NCBI RefSeq assembly: GCF_003182255.1
Contig: NZ_QGTQ01000002.1
Coordinates: 482,767-546,766 of the forward strand
DNA from: Paenibacillus cellulosilyticus
Lineage (GTDB): Bacteria > Bacillota > Bacilli > Paenibacillales > Paenibacillaceae
DNA: 64,000 nt
Direction: 5' to 3'
Part shown: positions 34,939-43,572 of the stretch, piece after piece
How positions within the stretch are numbered: position 1 is the stretch's first letter
Layout: the number at the start of each line of letters is the position of its first letter
Notes under the pieces: model-generated
Told to the model about the DNA's origin: nothing
Seen by the model: only the letters and a program-made list of their open reading frames with translations
The model's database searches: none
Program-made: the position numbers and the translations under genes

Positions 34939-35121
34939 ATGTCTAAAATGCTGTCGCTGTGGTTCGCCTTATCGTCCACCATCCTCATGGGTGCTACCGC
35001 CGTCATGATCAGCCACAACGGTTGGATCGCCGTTCTTCTAGCCCTCGTGACGGTATGTAACGTAGGCTTCGGATTCGTAGTAAAAGCAAGAGCGCGTCGA
35101 CGCAGTGAAGGACAAGCATAA
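34939..35121 (+). CDS. Two-helix membrane microprotein
   Basis: A 60-residue protein starting MSKMLSLWFALSSTILMGAT, with two hydrophobic helices (about residues 6-24 and 28-46) and a basic tail KARARRRSEGQA (positive-inside). No family is recognised. The ribosome site GGAGCG is about 12 bases away, so translation is less certain. It is divergent from the SASP gene and followed by repeat C. Confidence 0.55.
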   Translation: MSKMLSLWFALSSTILMGATAVMISHNGWIAVLLALVTVCNVGFGFVVKARARRRSEGQA

Positions 35122-35167
35122 GGGAGCTAGGGGCGTCGCCCCTTGTGACCCCATTGTTTTCTCATTT

Positions 35168-35318
35168 TCTACCCACCTAAGGATTTCCCTGCTAGGGAGG
35201 ACCCCAGGGGACTCCCGTCCCCTGGACCCCGGAAGAGGTCGTGGGATAGGCTGAGGCGGGGATGAGATACTGCCTGCTGGGAGTCGCGTGCCCTTTGGGC
35301 AAGCTTTTGGTTTGAGCG
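35168..35318 (-). repeat. Composite hairpin repeat, copy C (short form)
   Basis: On the minus strand it reads AAGCTTGCCCAAAGGGC, ACGCGACTCCCAGCA, then a spacer. The perfect stem CCAGGGGAC-GGGA-GTCCCCTGG follows, then CCTCCCTAGCAGGGA and TTAGGTGGGTAG. It is nearly identical, in inverted orientation, to copy D at 53967-54142, and shares module order with copies A and B. It lies between the microprotein gene and the trpS terminator. Confidence 0.75.
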
Positions 35319-35340
35319 TGGTAAAGCAAAGTCCATATAT

Positions 35341-35373
35341 AAAGAAATGACCGCATCGGATTTCCGGTGCGGT
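35341..35373. terminator. Terminator after trpS
   Basis: AAAGAAATGACCGCA and TGCGGTCATTTCTTT arms of 15 bases, with A/U-rich flanks on both sides. Confidence 0.85.
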
Positions 35374-35412
35374 CATTTCTTTGTTTTCTATAGAGAAGAG
35401 CTGCAGAGCAGA

Positions 35413-36402
35413 TTAGCGTTTTGGTGCGAGGAAGCCCATGAGTTCTTTTGCGTCTGCGAGCGTTTTGTCGGCTACGACGGAAGCTTTCTCTGCGCCTTGC
35501 TTGAGAATGTCATGAATCGCGCCGGAGCTGCGGATTTCGTTGTATCTCGTTTGCAGCGGCTCGAGGACGGATACTACAGCTTCTGCAAGATCCTTCTTGA
35601 AGGCGCCATAGCCTTGGCCGTCGTATTTCGCTTCGATCTGCTCGATCGTCATACCTGCACAGTGCGAGTAGATGCTGAGCAGGTTGCTCACTTCTGGCTT
35701 ATTCGCAGGGTCGAACTTCACTTCGCGGCCGGAGTCTGTCGTCGCGCGGCTGATCTTCTTGCGGACAACGTCCGGCGGATCAAGCAGTGCGATGAAGCTG
35801 CCCGGATTCGGGTTACTCTTGCTCATCTTCTTGCTTGCATCGTCGAGCGACATGATGCGCGCGCCAACTTTCGGAATATATGGCTCTGGCACTTTGAAGT
35901 AGTCGCCGTATTTCGTATTGAACCGGTGTGCGAGGTCGCGGGACAGCTCAAGATGCTGCTTCTGGTCGTCACCGACTGGTACGAGGTCTGCGTTATAGAT
36001 GAGAATGTCTGCCGCCATCAACGTCGGATAAACGAACAGACCGGCGCCAACCGAATCTTTGCCTGCGGATTTGTCTTTGAACTGCGTCATACGCTCCAGC
36101 TCGCCCATGTAAGCGAGCGTTGTGAACATCCATCCCAGCTCAGCATGCGCACGTACATGGGATTGTACGAATACGTTGGACTTCGCTGGGTCAATGCCCG
36201 CTGCGATGAACAATGCGGCTACAGCTTCCGTCTGCTCACGCAGCGCCGCTGGTTCTTGAGGAACAGTGATTGCATGCAGGTCAACGACCATGAAGTAGCA
36301 CTCTTCTGTCTCCTGCAGCTTCACGAAATTTTGCATAGCACCAATGTAGTTACCCAGCGTTAGTTGACCGCTTGGTTGAATACCGGAAAGAACCCGTTTC
36401 AT
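35413..36402 (-). CDS. trpS: Tryptophanyl-tRNA synthetase
   Basis: Class Ic aminoacyl-tRNA synthetase that charges tRNA-Trp. The 329-residue protein has the HIGH-equivalent PSGQLTLGNYIGAM at residues 10-23, then VDLHAITVPQEP and AADILIYNADLVPVGDDQKQ. The signature loop is KKMSKSNP. ATG 36402 is nine to ten bases after AAGGAG; an in-frame upstream ATG-like codon lies before that site. It is controlled by the Trp T-box immediately upstream. Confidence 0.97.
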   Translation of the reverse strand: MKRVLSGIQPSGQLTLGNYIGAMQNFVKLQETEECYFMVVDLHAITVPQEPAALREQTEAVAALFIAAGIDPAKSNVFVQSHVRAHAELGWMFTTLAYMGELERMTQFKDKSAGKDSVGAGLFVYPTLMAADILIYNADLVPVGDDQKQHLELSRDLAHRFNTKYGDYFKVPEPYIPKVGARIMSLDDASKKMSKSNPNPGSFIALLDPPDVVRKKISRATTDSGREVKFDPANKPEVSNLLSIYSHCAGMTIEQIEAKYDGQGYGAFKKDLAEAVVSVLEPLQTRYNEIRSSGAIHDILKQGAEKASVVADKTLADAKELMGFLAPKR

Positions 36403-36479
36403 TGATATACACTCCTTCAATTATTGTCTATTGTTGAGAATGCTCATGCAGCTTGGCCTAGCTGCTCAGCTCTCTCTTG

Positions 36480-36806
36480 CATCGAAATACGCAAAAAAGG
36501 CCCCCGTCGCAAGGGACGAGGAGCCGTGGTACCACCCTAATTCGCATGTCGGATCAAAGCAACCCGTCCTAGGTAGGGTCGTTGAGGATCATGCCTTACG
36601 TTCCGTAACGAGGAACAATCGGATCAATATAGGCAAGCAGCTTGCCTGTGATCGGCGCCATATGCGTCATCGATCGAGCAGCCCTGCGTTCCATTGTCCA
36701 CTCCCGGATCCATTCGGTCACGCGCGCTGCACCGGTTTGCACCAACCACCGGCTCTCTGTCAGCAGCCTCGCACGCTTACTTGTTCCGTTCATCGTGTTT
36801 ACAACG
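36480..36806 (-). promoter_or_regulatory. T-box leader of trpS (tryptophan specifier)
   Basis: Stem I carries the AGAGAG element and the GGTTGGTGC loop. The specifier GAG-UGG-ACA presents UGG (Trp) at 36698-36700. The T-box GGGTGGTACCACGG lies at 36524-36537. Uncharged tRNA-Trp should stabilise the antiterminator and allow trpS expression. Confidence 0.92.
36493..36525 (-). terminator. T-box regulated terminator before trpS
   Basis: GGCTCCTCGTC pairs with GACGGGGGCC (one or two mismatches), followed by six U. It overlaps the antiterminator region. Confidence 0.85.
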
Positions 36807-36834
36807 ATTATACTCTCCAAGTATCAATTGTCAA
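36807..36834 (-). promoter_or_regulatory. Sigma-A promoter of trpS
   Basis: TTGACA (36829-36834), a 16-base spacer and TATAAT (36807-36812), both perfect hexamers. Confidence 0.82.
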
Positions 36835-36913
36835 GGTGAGACGGCTGTCGCCGTCAACAGAGGAGCAGCGTGTTTCAACCCGTAGAACGTCTTATATTTC
36901 AATAACCGTCATG

Positions 36914-36934
36914 ATGTCCTAACGACTAGGACAT
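36914..36934. promoter_or_regulatory. Perfect 21-bp spaced palindrome, possible operator
   Basis: ATGTCCTA-ACGAC-TAGGACAT. It lies 104 bases upstream of the YcgR-like permease gene and 80 bases upstream of the trpS promoter. There is no U-run, so an operator is more likely than a terminator. The regulator is unknown. No other gene occupies 36835-37037. Confidence 0.45.
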
Positions 36935-37037
36935 GCGCATATATTGAAAATAATGTTCGAGCGCTAGTCCATCGTATTCAGGCTTTCATAGCTGCGTTTC
37001 CATCATTAATTAGGCATACTGTTAGGAGGTTCTCGCC

Positions 37038-38057
37038 ATGCCTTTGCGTCTGCTGCTTCGCTGGTCGCCGCCTGCATTGACGGCAGGCTGTGCAGCAATG
37101 CTGCTTCTTATCGCGACCAATCGCCCCATCTATCTGCCAACGATTGGGACTGCTGAGCTGAATGCTTTCACGACGATTTTTCTCAGCGTTGTGCTAGAGG
37201 CGCTTCCGTTCATGCTGTTAGGCGTCATCGTATCCGCGTTGCTGCAAGTATTCGTCTCTGAACAAGCGATTCGGAGGCTTGCCCCGCGCCATGCGATACT
37301 TGGTTCAATATTCGGCGCATTGCTTGGGCTGCTATTCCCATTGTGCGAATGCGGAATGATTCCCGTCGTGAGGCGGCTTATTCGCAAAGGAATGCCAGCC
37401 TACATCGGAATCGTCTACATCCTTGCCGGCCCGATCGTCAATCCAATCGTGTTTGCTTCCACGTATACAGCCTTCCATGCGCAGCCAAGCATCCTGTATG
37501 GGCGCATGGCACTTGGGTTTCTCGTCGCCTTCCTCATTGGCCTTATACTCAGCCGATCTATGAAAGCCAATCCTCTCCGAGTTGAGCATGCCGCACCTAT
37601 ACATACTCATTCGCATGAAGCGAGTGATCACATTGGGCGGGCGCCACTCGGTACAAGACTCGCTTCTACGTTAGGTCATGCGTCCGAGGAATTTTTCGAT
37701 ATGGGCAAATATTTGATCGTCGGCGCAATGCTTACCGCCATAATTCAAACCGGCGTAGACCGTTCATCGCTCCATGCTATCGCCTCCCATGAGGCGCTAT
37801 CTCAGCTGTTCATGATGGCATTCGCTTATTTCCTATCGCTCTGCTCGACGTCGGACGCCTTTGTAGCTGCATCTTTCAGCCATTTGTTCGCTGCTGGGCC
37901 CTTGCTTGCATTCCTTGTGTTCGGACCAATGATCGATCTGAAAAATACGCTCATGTTGTTCTCCACCTTCCGCGCTCGCATCGTCATCGCGGTGGTCGCT
38001 CTAACAGCCGTACTCGTATTCGCGCTGTCATGGCTGACAGGCCAGCTCATTACATAG
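37038..38057 (+). CDS. YcgR-like permease (UPF0718/DUF318)
   Basis: A 339-residue membrane protein with about eight helices in two clusters. The signatures are LLGLLFPLCECGMIPVVRRL with LIRKGMPAYIG, and in the second half LCSTSDAFVAASF. These are the paired Cys-containing motifs of the DUF318 permease family. A His-containing loop (HAAPIHTHSHEASDH) separates the halves. Members pair with a YcgQ-type protein, as here; metal or redox transport has been suggested but is not proved. ATG 37038 follows TAGGAGG. Confidence 0.88.
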   Translation: MPLRLLLRWSPPALTAGCAAMLLLIATNRPIYLPTIGTAELNAFTTIFLSVVLEALPFMLLGVIVSALLQVFVSEQAIRRLAPRHAILGSIFGALLGLLFPLCECGMIPVVRRLIRKGMPAYIGIVYILAGPIVNPIVFASTYTAFHAQPSILYGRMALGFLVAFLIGLILSRSMKANPLRVEHAAPIHTHSHEASDHIGRAPLGTRLASTLGHASEEFFDMGKYLIVGAMLTAIIQTGVDRSSLHAIASHEALSQLFMMAFAYFLSLCSTSDAFVAASFSHLFAAGPLLAFLVFGPMIDLKNTLMLFSTFRARIVIAVVALTAVLVFALSWLTGQLIT

Positions 38058-38084
38058 CCCCCGCTCAGAAAGGAATGACGAGTT

Positions 38085-38540
38085 ATGAAATTAGGAAGCT
38101 ATGCCGCTCCGCTCATTCACTGCATGCTGCGGGCAATTGTTCTGCTCGGCTTCGCGCTGCTGATTGTCCAACTCAAACGAACGGGAGAGTTGGGGCTGTT
38201 CGTAACACCGCGCATCGAGCAAGCTGTTAAGCTATCCGCGTTAGGGCTGATTGCTGCGGGCGTGCATCAAACCTTCATGTTTTTACGTATGTTGACGAAT
38301 CGTTCTCAGCCGATCGATAATCACTGCGAGTGCGGACATGATCACCATCATGACCATCATGACCAGCACCACCACGACCATGATCATGACCATACACCTT
38401 CACCAGCTCGCAGTGTGCTGCTGTACGGCCTGTTCCTGCTGCTCCTTGCAATTGGTTTCCTAATGCCACATAAACCGCTCGATTCCGATCTGAACGGCAA
38501 GCTGGGCACAACGGTTCATTCCCATGTTAAGGGTGAATAG
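38085..38540 (+). CDS. Short YcgQ-like protein (TIGR03943/DUF1980) with His-rich loop
   Basis: A 151-residue membrane protein. It has helices at about residues 13-30, 48-65 and 108-125, and between the last two a cluster of His and Asp (HDHHHDHHDQHHHDHDHDH). The N-terminal half matches the membrane part of YcgQ-type partners of YcgR permeases. Those are normally 240-300 residues with a soluble C-terminal domain, which is absent here. The His cluster suggests binding of zinc or another divalent metal. ATG 38085 is 27 bases after the permease stop, with AAAGGAA. Confidence 0.8.
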   Translation: MKLGSYAAPLIHCMLRAIVLLGFALLIVQLKRTGELGLFVTPRIEQAVKLSALGLIAAGVHQTFMFLRMLTNRSQPIDNHCECGHDHHHDHHDQHHHDHDHDHTPSPARSVLLYGLFLLLLAIGFLMPHKPLDSDLNGKLGTTVHSHVKGE

Positions 38541-38590
38541 TGGGAACCATGCATGCATCCATTATTTTATAAAAATAATTTGGCTAACTC

Positions 38591-38619
38591 GAATATTTCA
38601 TGCCAATCCATCCATAATA
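38591..38619 (+). promoter_or_regulatory. Probable sigma-G promoter of the second SASP gene
   Basis: GAATA (38591-38595), 17 bases, CATAATA (38613-38619). The spacer is one base shorter than the optimum. It lies about 95 bases before the start. Confidence 0.6.
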
Positions 38620-38712
38620 AAGATCATCTACTCGATATTCATTCGGCTAGATGGTTTGTCCCACACGGAGCAAACGCTTACGATCCGGCTATCACCAAAG
38701 GAGATGAGCAGC

Positions 38713-38934
38713 ATGGCAGGACAATCCCGGAATACGCTTGTTGTACCGCAAGCAAGAATGGCGCTAGAGCAGATGAAATTTGAAATCGCACAAGAGCTTG
38801 GCATTCAGCTTCCGCAAGACGGATACTATGGCAATATGACGACTCGTGATGTCGGCACGCTCGGCGGTAACATTACGAGACGGCTCATTCAGCTCGCCGA
38901 ACAGCAGCTGTCTGGACAATCCGCGAGATTCTAA
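38713..38934 (+). CDS. Alpha/beta-type small acid-soluble spore protein
   Basis: A 73-residue spore DNA-binding protein, close to the copy at 34584-34805. It contains LVVPQARMALEQMKFEIAQE, LGIQLPQDGYYGN and TRDVGTLGGNITRRLIQLAE. ATG 38713 lies nine bases after AAAGGAG. The frame is open far upstream, but this start is fixed by family length. A strong hairpin follows the stop. Confidence 0.97.
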   Translation: MAGQSRNTLVVPQARMALEQMKFEIAQELGIQLPQDGYYGNMTTRDVGTLGGNITRRLIQLAEQQLSGQSARF

Positions 38935-38951
38935 TACAGACAAGAACCAAC

Positions 38952-38986
38952 AAGGGCACCCCATCTGCTATCGATGGGGTGCCCTT
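38952..38986. terminator. Bidirectional terminator
   Basis: Arms AAGGGCACCCCAT and ATGGGGTGCCCTT, 13 bases each, between the SASP gene and a convergent gene. Confidence 0.8.
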
Positions 38987-39008
38987 ACTTGATTAAACAT
39001 ACGATGAA

Positions 39009-39431
39009 CTAGCCTTCATCGTACTCACGGCTGCGTGGCTTCTTCGGAACGTATTGAAACAATGCACCTGTATGATTGGACATATTGTAGTTCGATTCAT
39101 ACATAATGCTTGCCGACCAAGCACCGGTTCCAGGACGTACAGCGAAGTCATACGAGATGTCTCCATGTGTCCAATCACGCTTCAGCTTCAATGCTTCGAT
39201 TGCCATCTTACGAAAGGCTTCGACTTGCTGTGCATTCAATCCGGCCTCCACAGGCTTGAGCTCGCCATTGCGGCTCTCGATCGGATGATGTTTCATCCCG
39301 AACTTGCCAACGGCATTGTTGCGCAGCTGAATATGTACGGTTCCAGCCGCAGCGTTCTTTAATTCACCCTCCAATTGTCTAAATACGTAATCAACTTGTC
39401 TTGCTAATGGAATATGGTCGAAATTATTCAA
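39009..39431 (-). CDS. Hypothetical protein
   Basis: A 140-residue soluble protein starting (M)NNFDHIPLARQVDYVFRQ. It has VHIQLRNNAVGKFGMKHHPI and VRPGTGAWSASIMYESNYNM, ending in a basic/acidic tail. No known domain is recognised. A TTG start at 39431 is chosen because GGAGGGAG lies five bases upstream; the frame reaches 39446 through that site. It is convergent with the second SASP gene, so a sporulation link is possible but unproved. Confidence 0.68.
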   Translation of the reverse strand: MNNFDHIPLARQVDYVFRQLEGELKNAAAGTVHIQLRNNAVGKFGMKHHPIESRNGELKPVEAGLNAQQVEAFRKMAIEALKLKRDWTHGDISYDFAVRPGTGAWSASIMYESNYNMSNHTGALFQYVPKKPRSREYDEG

Positions 39432-39800
39432 ATTAACTCCCTCCAATTATTCATAGGTATGATTGAGCATGCTTAATAAAAAATTCATACTTAAGTCCAA
39501 TAACCTTCCGCATTAATAACCCGAATCATCACTCCTTTAACGGTATGATAGATAACGCTTTCATTTTGCTGTACCAGGTGCAGCTATCCATCATAAGAAC
39601 TACCTTTGTAGTCAATTAGCACCATCATATGACAAATTGTTATAAATTTCAATCAATTTGCACAGACTTTGTCGGAAAAAGGAGTATAATTTAGTTTGTT
39701 GTTGGAATTTCCCGTGACAAAATCGTGAATTAATAATATAGACCCAAATTGGGACCAGTGATATACTATGTCTAAATTTACTATAAAGGAGCGTTTACAT
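39432..39800 (+). other. 369-base A/T-rich upstream region of the chemoreceptor gene
   Basis: AT-rich with no gene. A perfect TATAAT is at 39685-39690 with a poor -35 (CAGACT at 16 bases), giving a leader of about 100 bases. A short palindrome CCCAA-A-TTGGG lies at 39742-39752. No riboswitch or sigma-D promoter was recognised. Confidence 0.4.
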
Positions 39801-41054
39801 ATGCAATGGTTCTCCGCTTTATCAACTAGAAGAAAATTATTTTTTGGTTTTTATGCAATTGTTTTATTATTTTCCATTGCATCAATACTTGTAACAGCGT
39901 TCAGTGGAGGATCGATTCTAGCCGCGATAATTGTCGCAATTGTGCTGGCAATCGCTATTCTTCCTATTGTTAACTTCGTCGAGAAAGCGCTTACAGAGGC
40001 GTTTTATGAGCTGCGTTCGACAGCTTCCGGCTTGGCGAAAGGTGATTTCTCGCAAAAAGTTGAGGTGTCCGCATCAATGGGCGAACTAGGGCACTCCTTC
40101 AACAGCATGATCGATAAGCTTCGCGACATTATTACCGATACGTCCAAAATTTCACGCCAAGTTAGCGAAGCAAGCCGCAGCATTTTCGATAAGAACCAAG
40201 CAATGAAAGTTGCAATGGAACAAGTTGCAGCGTCTTCCACCGAACTGGCAACTGGCGCGAATGAAATTTCATCTGAAGTTTCATTCATGACGGATTCGAT
40301 CAAAGACATTGAGGATAAGGTCGGCTCCTACGCAAGATCCGTGAAAGGGATGAACGATCGCTCCGAGCTGACGCTGCAGCTCGTTCAGCAAGGCGTACAC
40401 GCAGTAGGCAACCAGAAGACGAGCATGCAGAGCAACGCCGACGCGACGGCTAAAGTATCCGAAACCGTCCGTGAGCTGGCACGTGACGCGGCTGGCATTA
40501 CGAAGATTACGCGCACCATCTCCGAAATCGCAGAACAAACGAATCTGCTGTCGCTGAACGCTTCGATTGAAGCAGCACGTGCTGGTGAGCACGGCAAAGG
40601 CTTCGCAGTCGTTGCGCAAGAGGTACGCAAGCTGGCTGAAGAATCGTCTACTTCGACGAAGGAAGTATTCACACTCGTGCGCGGCATCGAACGCGGCGTT
40701 AAGCAAGCGATCGAGAACATCGTCATCAACGAACAAGCTGTACAAGTGCAAGCCGAGACAATTGAATCGGCAGAACGCATTTTCGGTGAAATGATGACGA
40801 GCATCGAGTTCATCGCAGAACAAATCGCCCGCTTCTCGGAAGAAAGCGACGTCATGTTAGAGAGCGCACAGCGCATCTCCTCGGCGATCCAGAACATCTC
40901 GGCGATTACGCAGCAATCGGCTGCTGGTACGGAGCAGATGTCTGCGTCAATGAACGAGCAGATCGGATCCGTCCAAGCCGTGGTCGAAGAAGCAGATCGC
41001 ATGATGCTCAGCGTTAACCAGCTGCAAAGAACGATTCAAGTGTTCAAGCTGTAA
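39801..41054 (+). CDS. Methyl-accepting chemotaxis protein without extracytoplasmic sensor domain
   Basis: A 417-residue chemoreceptor. Two membrane helices (about residues 13-33 and 38-60) are separated by a loop of only a few residues, so there is no periplasmic ligand domain. A HAMP segment follows ([20 protein letters not shown]), then the signalling domain with the conserved hairpin tip [20 protein letters not shown] and [18 protein letters not shown]. Such receptors usually sense energy state or intracellular cues. ATG 39801 lies nine bases after AAAGGAG. It is a single gene. Confidence 0.93.
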   Translation: MQWFSALSTRRKLFFGFYAIVLLFSIASILVTAFSGGSILAAIIVAIVLAIAILPIVNFVEKALTEAFYELRSTASGLAKGDFSQKVEVSASMGELGHSFNSMIDKLRDIITDTSKISRQVSEASRSIFDKNQAMKVAMEQVAASSTELATGANEISSEVSFMTDSIKDIEDKVGSYARSVKGMNDRSELTLQLVQQGVHAVGNQKTSMQSNADATAKVSETVRELARDAAGITKITRTISEIAEQTNLLSLNASIEAARAGEHGKGFAVVAQEVRKLAEESSTSTKEVFTLVRGIERGVKQAIENIVINEQAVQVQAETIESAERIFGEMMTSIEFIAEQIARFSEESDVMLESAQRISSAIQNISAITQQSAAGTEQMSASMNEQIGSVQAVVEEADRMMLSVNQLQRTIQVFKL

Positions 41055-41095
41055 GATAGCAGCGTCCGACACCATTCATACATACACAAATAAAC

Positions 41096-41145
41096 CCGGC
41101 CCGAACAACGATATCCCTATCGTCGTCCAGGCCGGATTTTTATTT
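41096..41145. terminator. Bidirectional terminator between MCP and GDSL genes
   Basis: A CCGGCC...AACGATA stem paired with TATCGTC...GGCCGG and a four-base loop, followed by TTTTTATTTT on the plus strand and GUUUAUUUG on the minus strand. Confidence 0.85.
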
Positions 41146-41155
41146 TCACTTAAGT

Positions 41156-41824
41156 TTACGCCTGCTTCGCGTAATCGAATCCGACTGCGTCCAGCAGTGC
41201 GCGAGCAAGAATCATATGACCTGCCTTGTTCGGATGAACACGGTCCCATGTCAGCTGTGCCGAATAAATATGCTCCAGCACGCGGTCGAATGCCGCTTGC
41301 GTGTCGACGAACAGCGCATCATTACGCTCTGCTACGGCACGTACAACCGCCCCGTAACGATCCATCTCCATCCGCATCCGATCTTCACGGCAAGCTTCGA
41401 CGAAGAATGGCGTCATCAGTACGATCCCTTTGACAAGCGACTTCGTCTGTACAACGAGCTCCTCGAGCGTGCGCTCGTATTCATCGATCAATACATGCAG
41501 CTCTGACAGCATGGGACGGTCAAATTGGCGCCATACATCATTCGTTCCAATCATAATCGTCAGCCAGTCCGGCTTCTGATCGATAACATCGGTCTGCCAG
41601 CGTGCCTTCAGATCGCGGACCGTATGGCCGCTAGTGCCGACATTAACGACCCGAAGCTTGCGCTCAGGGTAGGTCGATTGCAAGAAAGCATCTACCAGCT
41701 CAACGTATCCGCGTCCCGCTCCGCCGTTGCCAGCTTCGCCAATTGGACGTCCCCGATCGCAGTCTGTGATCGAATCGCCGATCAGTACAATTTTGTCACC
41801 TTGTCCGAATAGCAAGTTCAACAC
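41156..41824 (-). CDS. SGNH/GDSL family esterase
   Basis: A 222-residue cytosolic hydrolase. The catalytic Ser is in VLIGDSITDCDRG (block I), Gly in NVGTSGHTVRDL, Asn in MIGTNDVW and Asp-x-x-His in WDRVHPNKAGH. It resembles rhamnogalacturonan/xylan acetyl-esterase-like family members, deacetylating carbohydrates, but the substrate is not fixed. The start is GTG 41824 or TTG 41821, both just after GAGGAG; TTG has better spacing. It precedes the sugar catabolic cluster on the same strand. Confidence 0.85.
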   Translation of the reverse strand: MLNLLFGQGDKIVLIGDSITDCDRGRPIGEAGNGGAGRGYVELVDAFLQSTYPERKLRVVNVGTSGHTVRDLKARWQTDVIDQKPDWLTIMIGTNDVWRQFDRPMLSELHVLIDEYERTLEELVVQTKSLVKGIVLMTPFFVEACREDRMRMEMDRYGAVVRAVAERNDALFVDTQAAFDRVLEHIYSAQLTWDRVHPNKAGHMILARALLDAVGFDYAKQA

Positions 41825-41864
41825 TTCTCCTCTCGCGCGGTGCGCATCCCATGAAATAGTCGAA

Positions 41865-42758
41865 TTAAACTTCCTGCTTCATCGTAACAGTCAGTGCGCC
41901 GAGCTTCTCGATCTCAATCGTTACAACGTCGCCGTCCTTCAGATAAACCTGCTTGTCCTCTGGGTAGCCAAGCACAACGCCTTCTGGCGTACCTGTCAGG
42001 ATGATGTCGCCAGGCTCCAGCGTCATGTACTGCGAGATATAGCTGACAATCTCTTTGACGTTGAAGATCATATCCGACGTGTTGGACGATTGGCGAACTT
42101 CACCGTTTACTGTACACGAAATCGCGAGCTTGTTCGGATCGCCAACTTCATCAGCCGTTACGAGGTAAGGACCAAGCGGCGAGAAGCCGTCACAGCTCTT
42201 GCCGAGCAGCCATTGCTGCGTACGCATCTGCAGATCGCGAGCCGACAAGTCGTTCACGTTGCAATAGCCGAATACATGGCCCAGTGCCTTTTCTTCTTCA
42301 ACGTCTTTCGTTTGTTTGCCGATGACGATAACGAGCTCTGCCTCGTAGTCAACCTTCGTGCTCACTTTCGGCAGCAGTACCGTATCACCATGAGCAGCGA
42401 TCGTGTTGTTGAATTTATTGAACAGAATAGGATATTGCGGAATTGGCGCATTCGTTTCTTCTGCATGGCGGCGATAGTTGAGGCCAACGCAGATGATTTT
42501 GCCTGGTTTTGTTACAGCCGAGGCGTACGTAATATCCGACTCTGGAATGATGTATTCGCTGGATTTCAACTCGACCGCTTGTGCCGCAACTGCACTGGCA
42601 GCAGCCATAGCAGCCGGACCGCCTTCGATGAGCTCATGGATGTCCGATGGCGCATTGATCTCGAATACATTCGCTGCAGCAGCTACGTCTACAACACCTA
42701 CCGACGTCAGTACGCCGAGCTTAACTTGTTCGTTTTGTTTGAAATTAAGAAGTTTCAT
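41865..42758 (-). CDS. Fumarylacetoacetate hydrolase family protein
   Basis: A 297-residue FAH-family enzyme cleaving or hydrating acylpyruvate-type compounds with a divalent metal. The N-terminal small domain is MKLLNFKQNEQVKLGV. The catalytic core has KIICVGLNYRRHAEETN, VDYEAELVIVIGK with the metal Glu residues, FGYCNVNDLSARDLQ and GDIILTGTPEGV. The length and N-domain resemble 2,4-diketo-3-deoxy-sugar-acid hydrolases and ureidoglycolate-lyase-like members. It follows the SDR gene at 21 bases and forms one operon with it. Confidence 0.88.
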   Translation of the reverse strand: MKLLNFKQNEQVKLGVLTSVGVVDVAAAANVFEINAPSDIHELIEGGPAAMAAASAVAAQAVELKSSEYIIPESDITYASAVTKPGKIICVGLNYRRHAEETNAPIPQYPILFNKFNNTIAAHGDTVLLPKVSTKVDYEAELVIVIGKQTKDVEEEKALGHVFGYCNVNDLSARDLQMRTQQWLLGKSCDGFSPLGPYLVTADEVGDPNKLAISCTVNGEVRQSSNTSDMIFNVKEIVSYISQYMTLEPGDIILTGTPEGVVLGYPEDKQVYLKDGDVVTIEIEKLGALTVTMKQEV

Positions 42759-42779
42759 AAATGAATACCAATCCTTTCT

Positions 42780-43556
42780 TTATGCGTTTTTGCCGAACAC
42801 GACGCCGCCGTCGATATAGAGCGGCGAGCCCATCATAAACTTCGATTCATCGGATGCAAGGAACAATGCTGCGCGGGCCACATCATCCGGTCTGCCAAGC
42901 TCACCTGTCAGCTGTCTCTGCTTGATCGAAGCGAATGCCTCTTCTGGATCCGCATACGAGCTGCGAAGGTAGTTCTCAACAAATGGCGTCATGATTGTGC
43001 CCGGGAGCAAAGCGTTTACACGAATATTATAAGGTGCATAGTCAACCTGCATCGACTTCGTCAGTGCAAGAATAGCCCCTTTCGTAGCGGAATAGGATGC
43101 GCGGCGAGCGAGCCCCATCTCCGCGATGCAGGACGACATGTTAATGATATTGCCGCTATTGCGCTCCATCATATGAGGCACGATATATTTGCAAGGGAGG
43201 TAAACACCGCGAATGTTAACGTTCATTACCCGATCCCATGCATCCGGCTCAATTTCATGAATAGCGCCGACGCCGCTAATGCCTGCGTTATTGAACAATA
43301 CGTCGATACGACCAAATTGCTCAATCGCCTTAGCCGTCAGCTGCTGCACCGACTCTGGATTCGTTACGTCGGCATAGATGAAAGCAGCTTTGCCGCCTGC
43401 TTCAACGATCGATGCAACCGTCTCCTCACCTTTGGCTGCATCAATATCGTTGACGATAACCTCTGCACCTTCCGATGCAAACAATTGCGCCGTACATTGA
43501 CCAATGCCGGAACCGGCACCCGTAATTAGAATTGCTTTACCTTTCAAACGCGACAT
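42780..43556 (-). CDS. Short-chain dehydrogenase/reductase
   Basis: A 258-residue classical SDR oxidising a hydroxyl group with NAD(P). The cofactor motif TGAGSGIGQ is near residues 12-20, with NNAG and the active-site Tyr/Lys in YSATKG. Asp in VNDIDAAKGEE after strand 2 suggests NAD preference. ATG 43556 follows AGGAGG. With the FAH protein it suggests oxidation of a 2-keto-3-deoxy sugar acid followed by hydrolysis of the diketo product. The promoter region contains the 67-bp tandem repeat. Confidence 0.88.
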   Translation of the reverse strand: MSRLKGKAILITGAGSGIGQCTAQLFASEGAEVIVNDIDAAKGEETVASIVEAGGKAAFIYADVTNPESVQQLTAKAIEQFGRIDVLFNNAGISGVGAIHEIEPDAWDRVMNVNIRGVYLPCKYIVPHMMERNSGNIINMSSCIAEMGLARRASYSATKGAILALTKSMQVDYAPYNIRVNALLPGTIMTPFVENYLRSSYADPEEAFASIKQRQLTGELGRPDDVARAALFLASDESKFMMGSPLYIDGGVVFGKNA

Positions 43557-43572
43557 TACAAGACCTCCTAAA

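Noticed and set aside
35038-35376. 112-codon open frame on the minus strand
   Set aside because: It spans repeat C and the trpS terminator and has no ribosome site.
35347-36363. 338-codon plus-strand open frame opposite trpS
   Set aside because: A shadow of trpS with Cys/Arg-rich nonsense composition and no ribosome site.
36914-36934. Intrinsic terminator
   Set aside because: The 21-bp palindrome has no U-run on either side.
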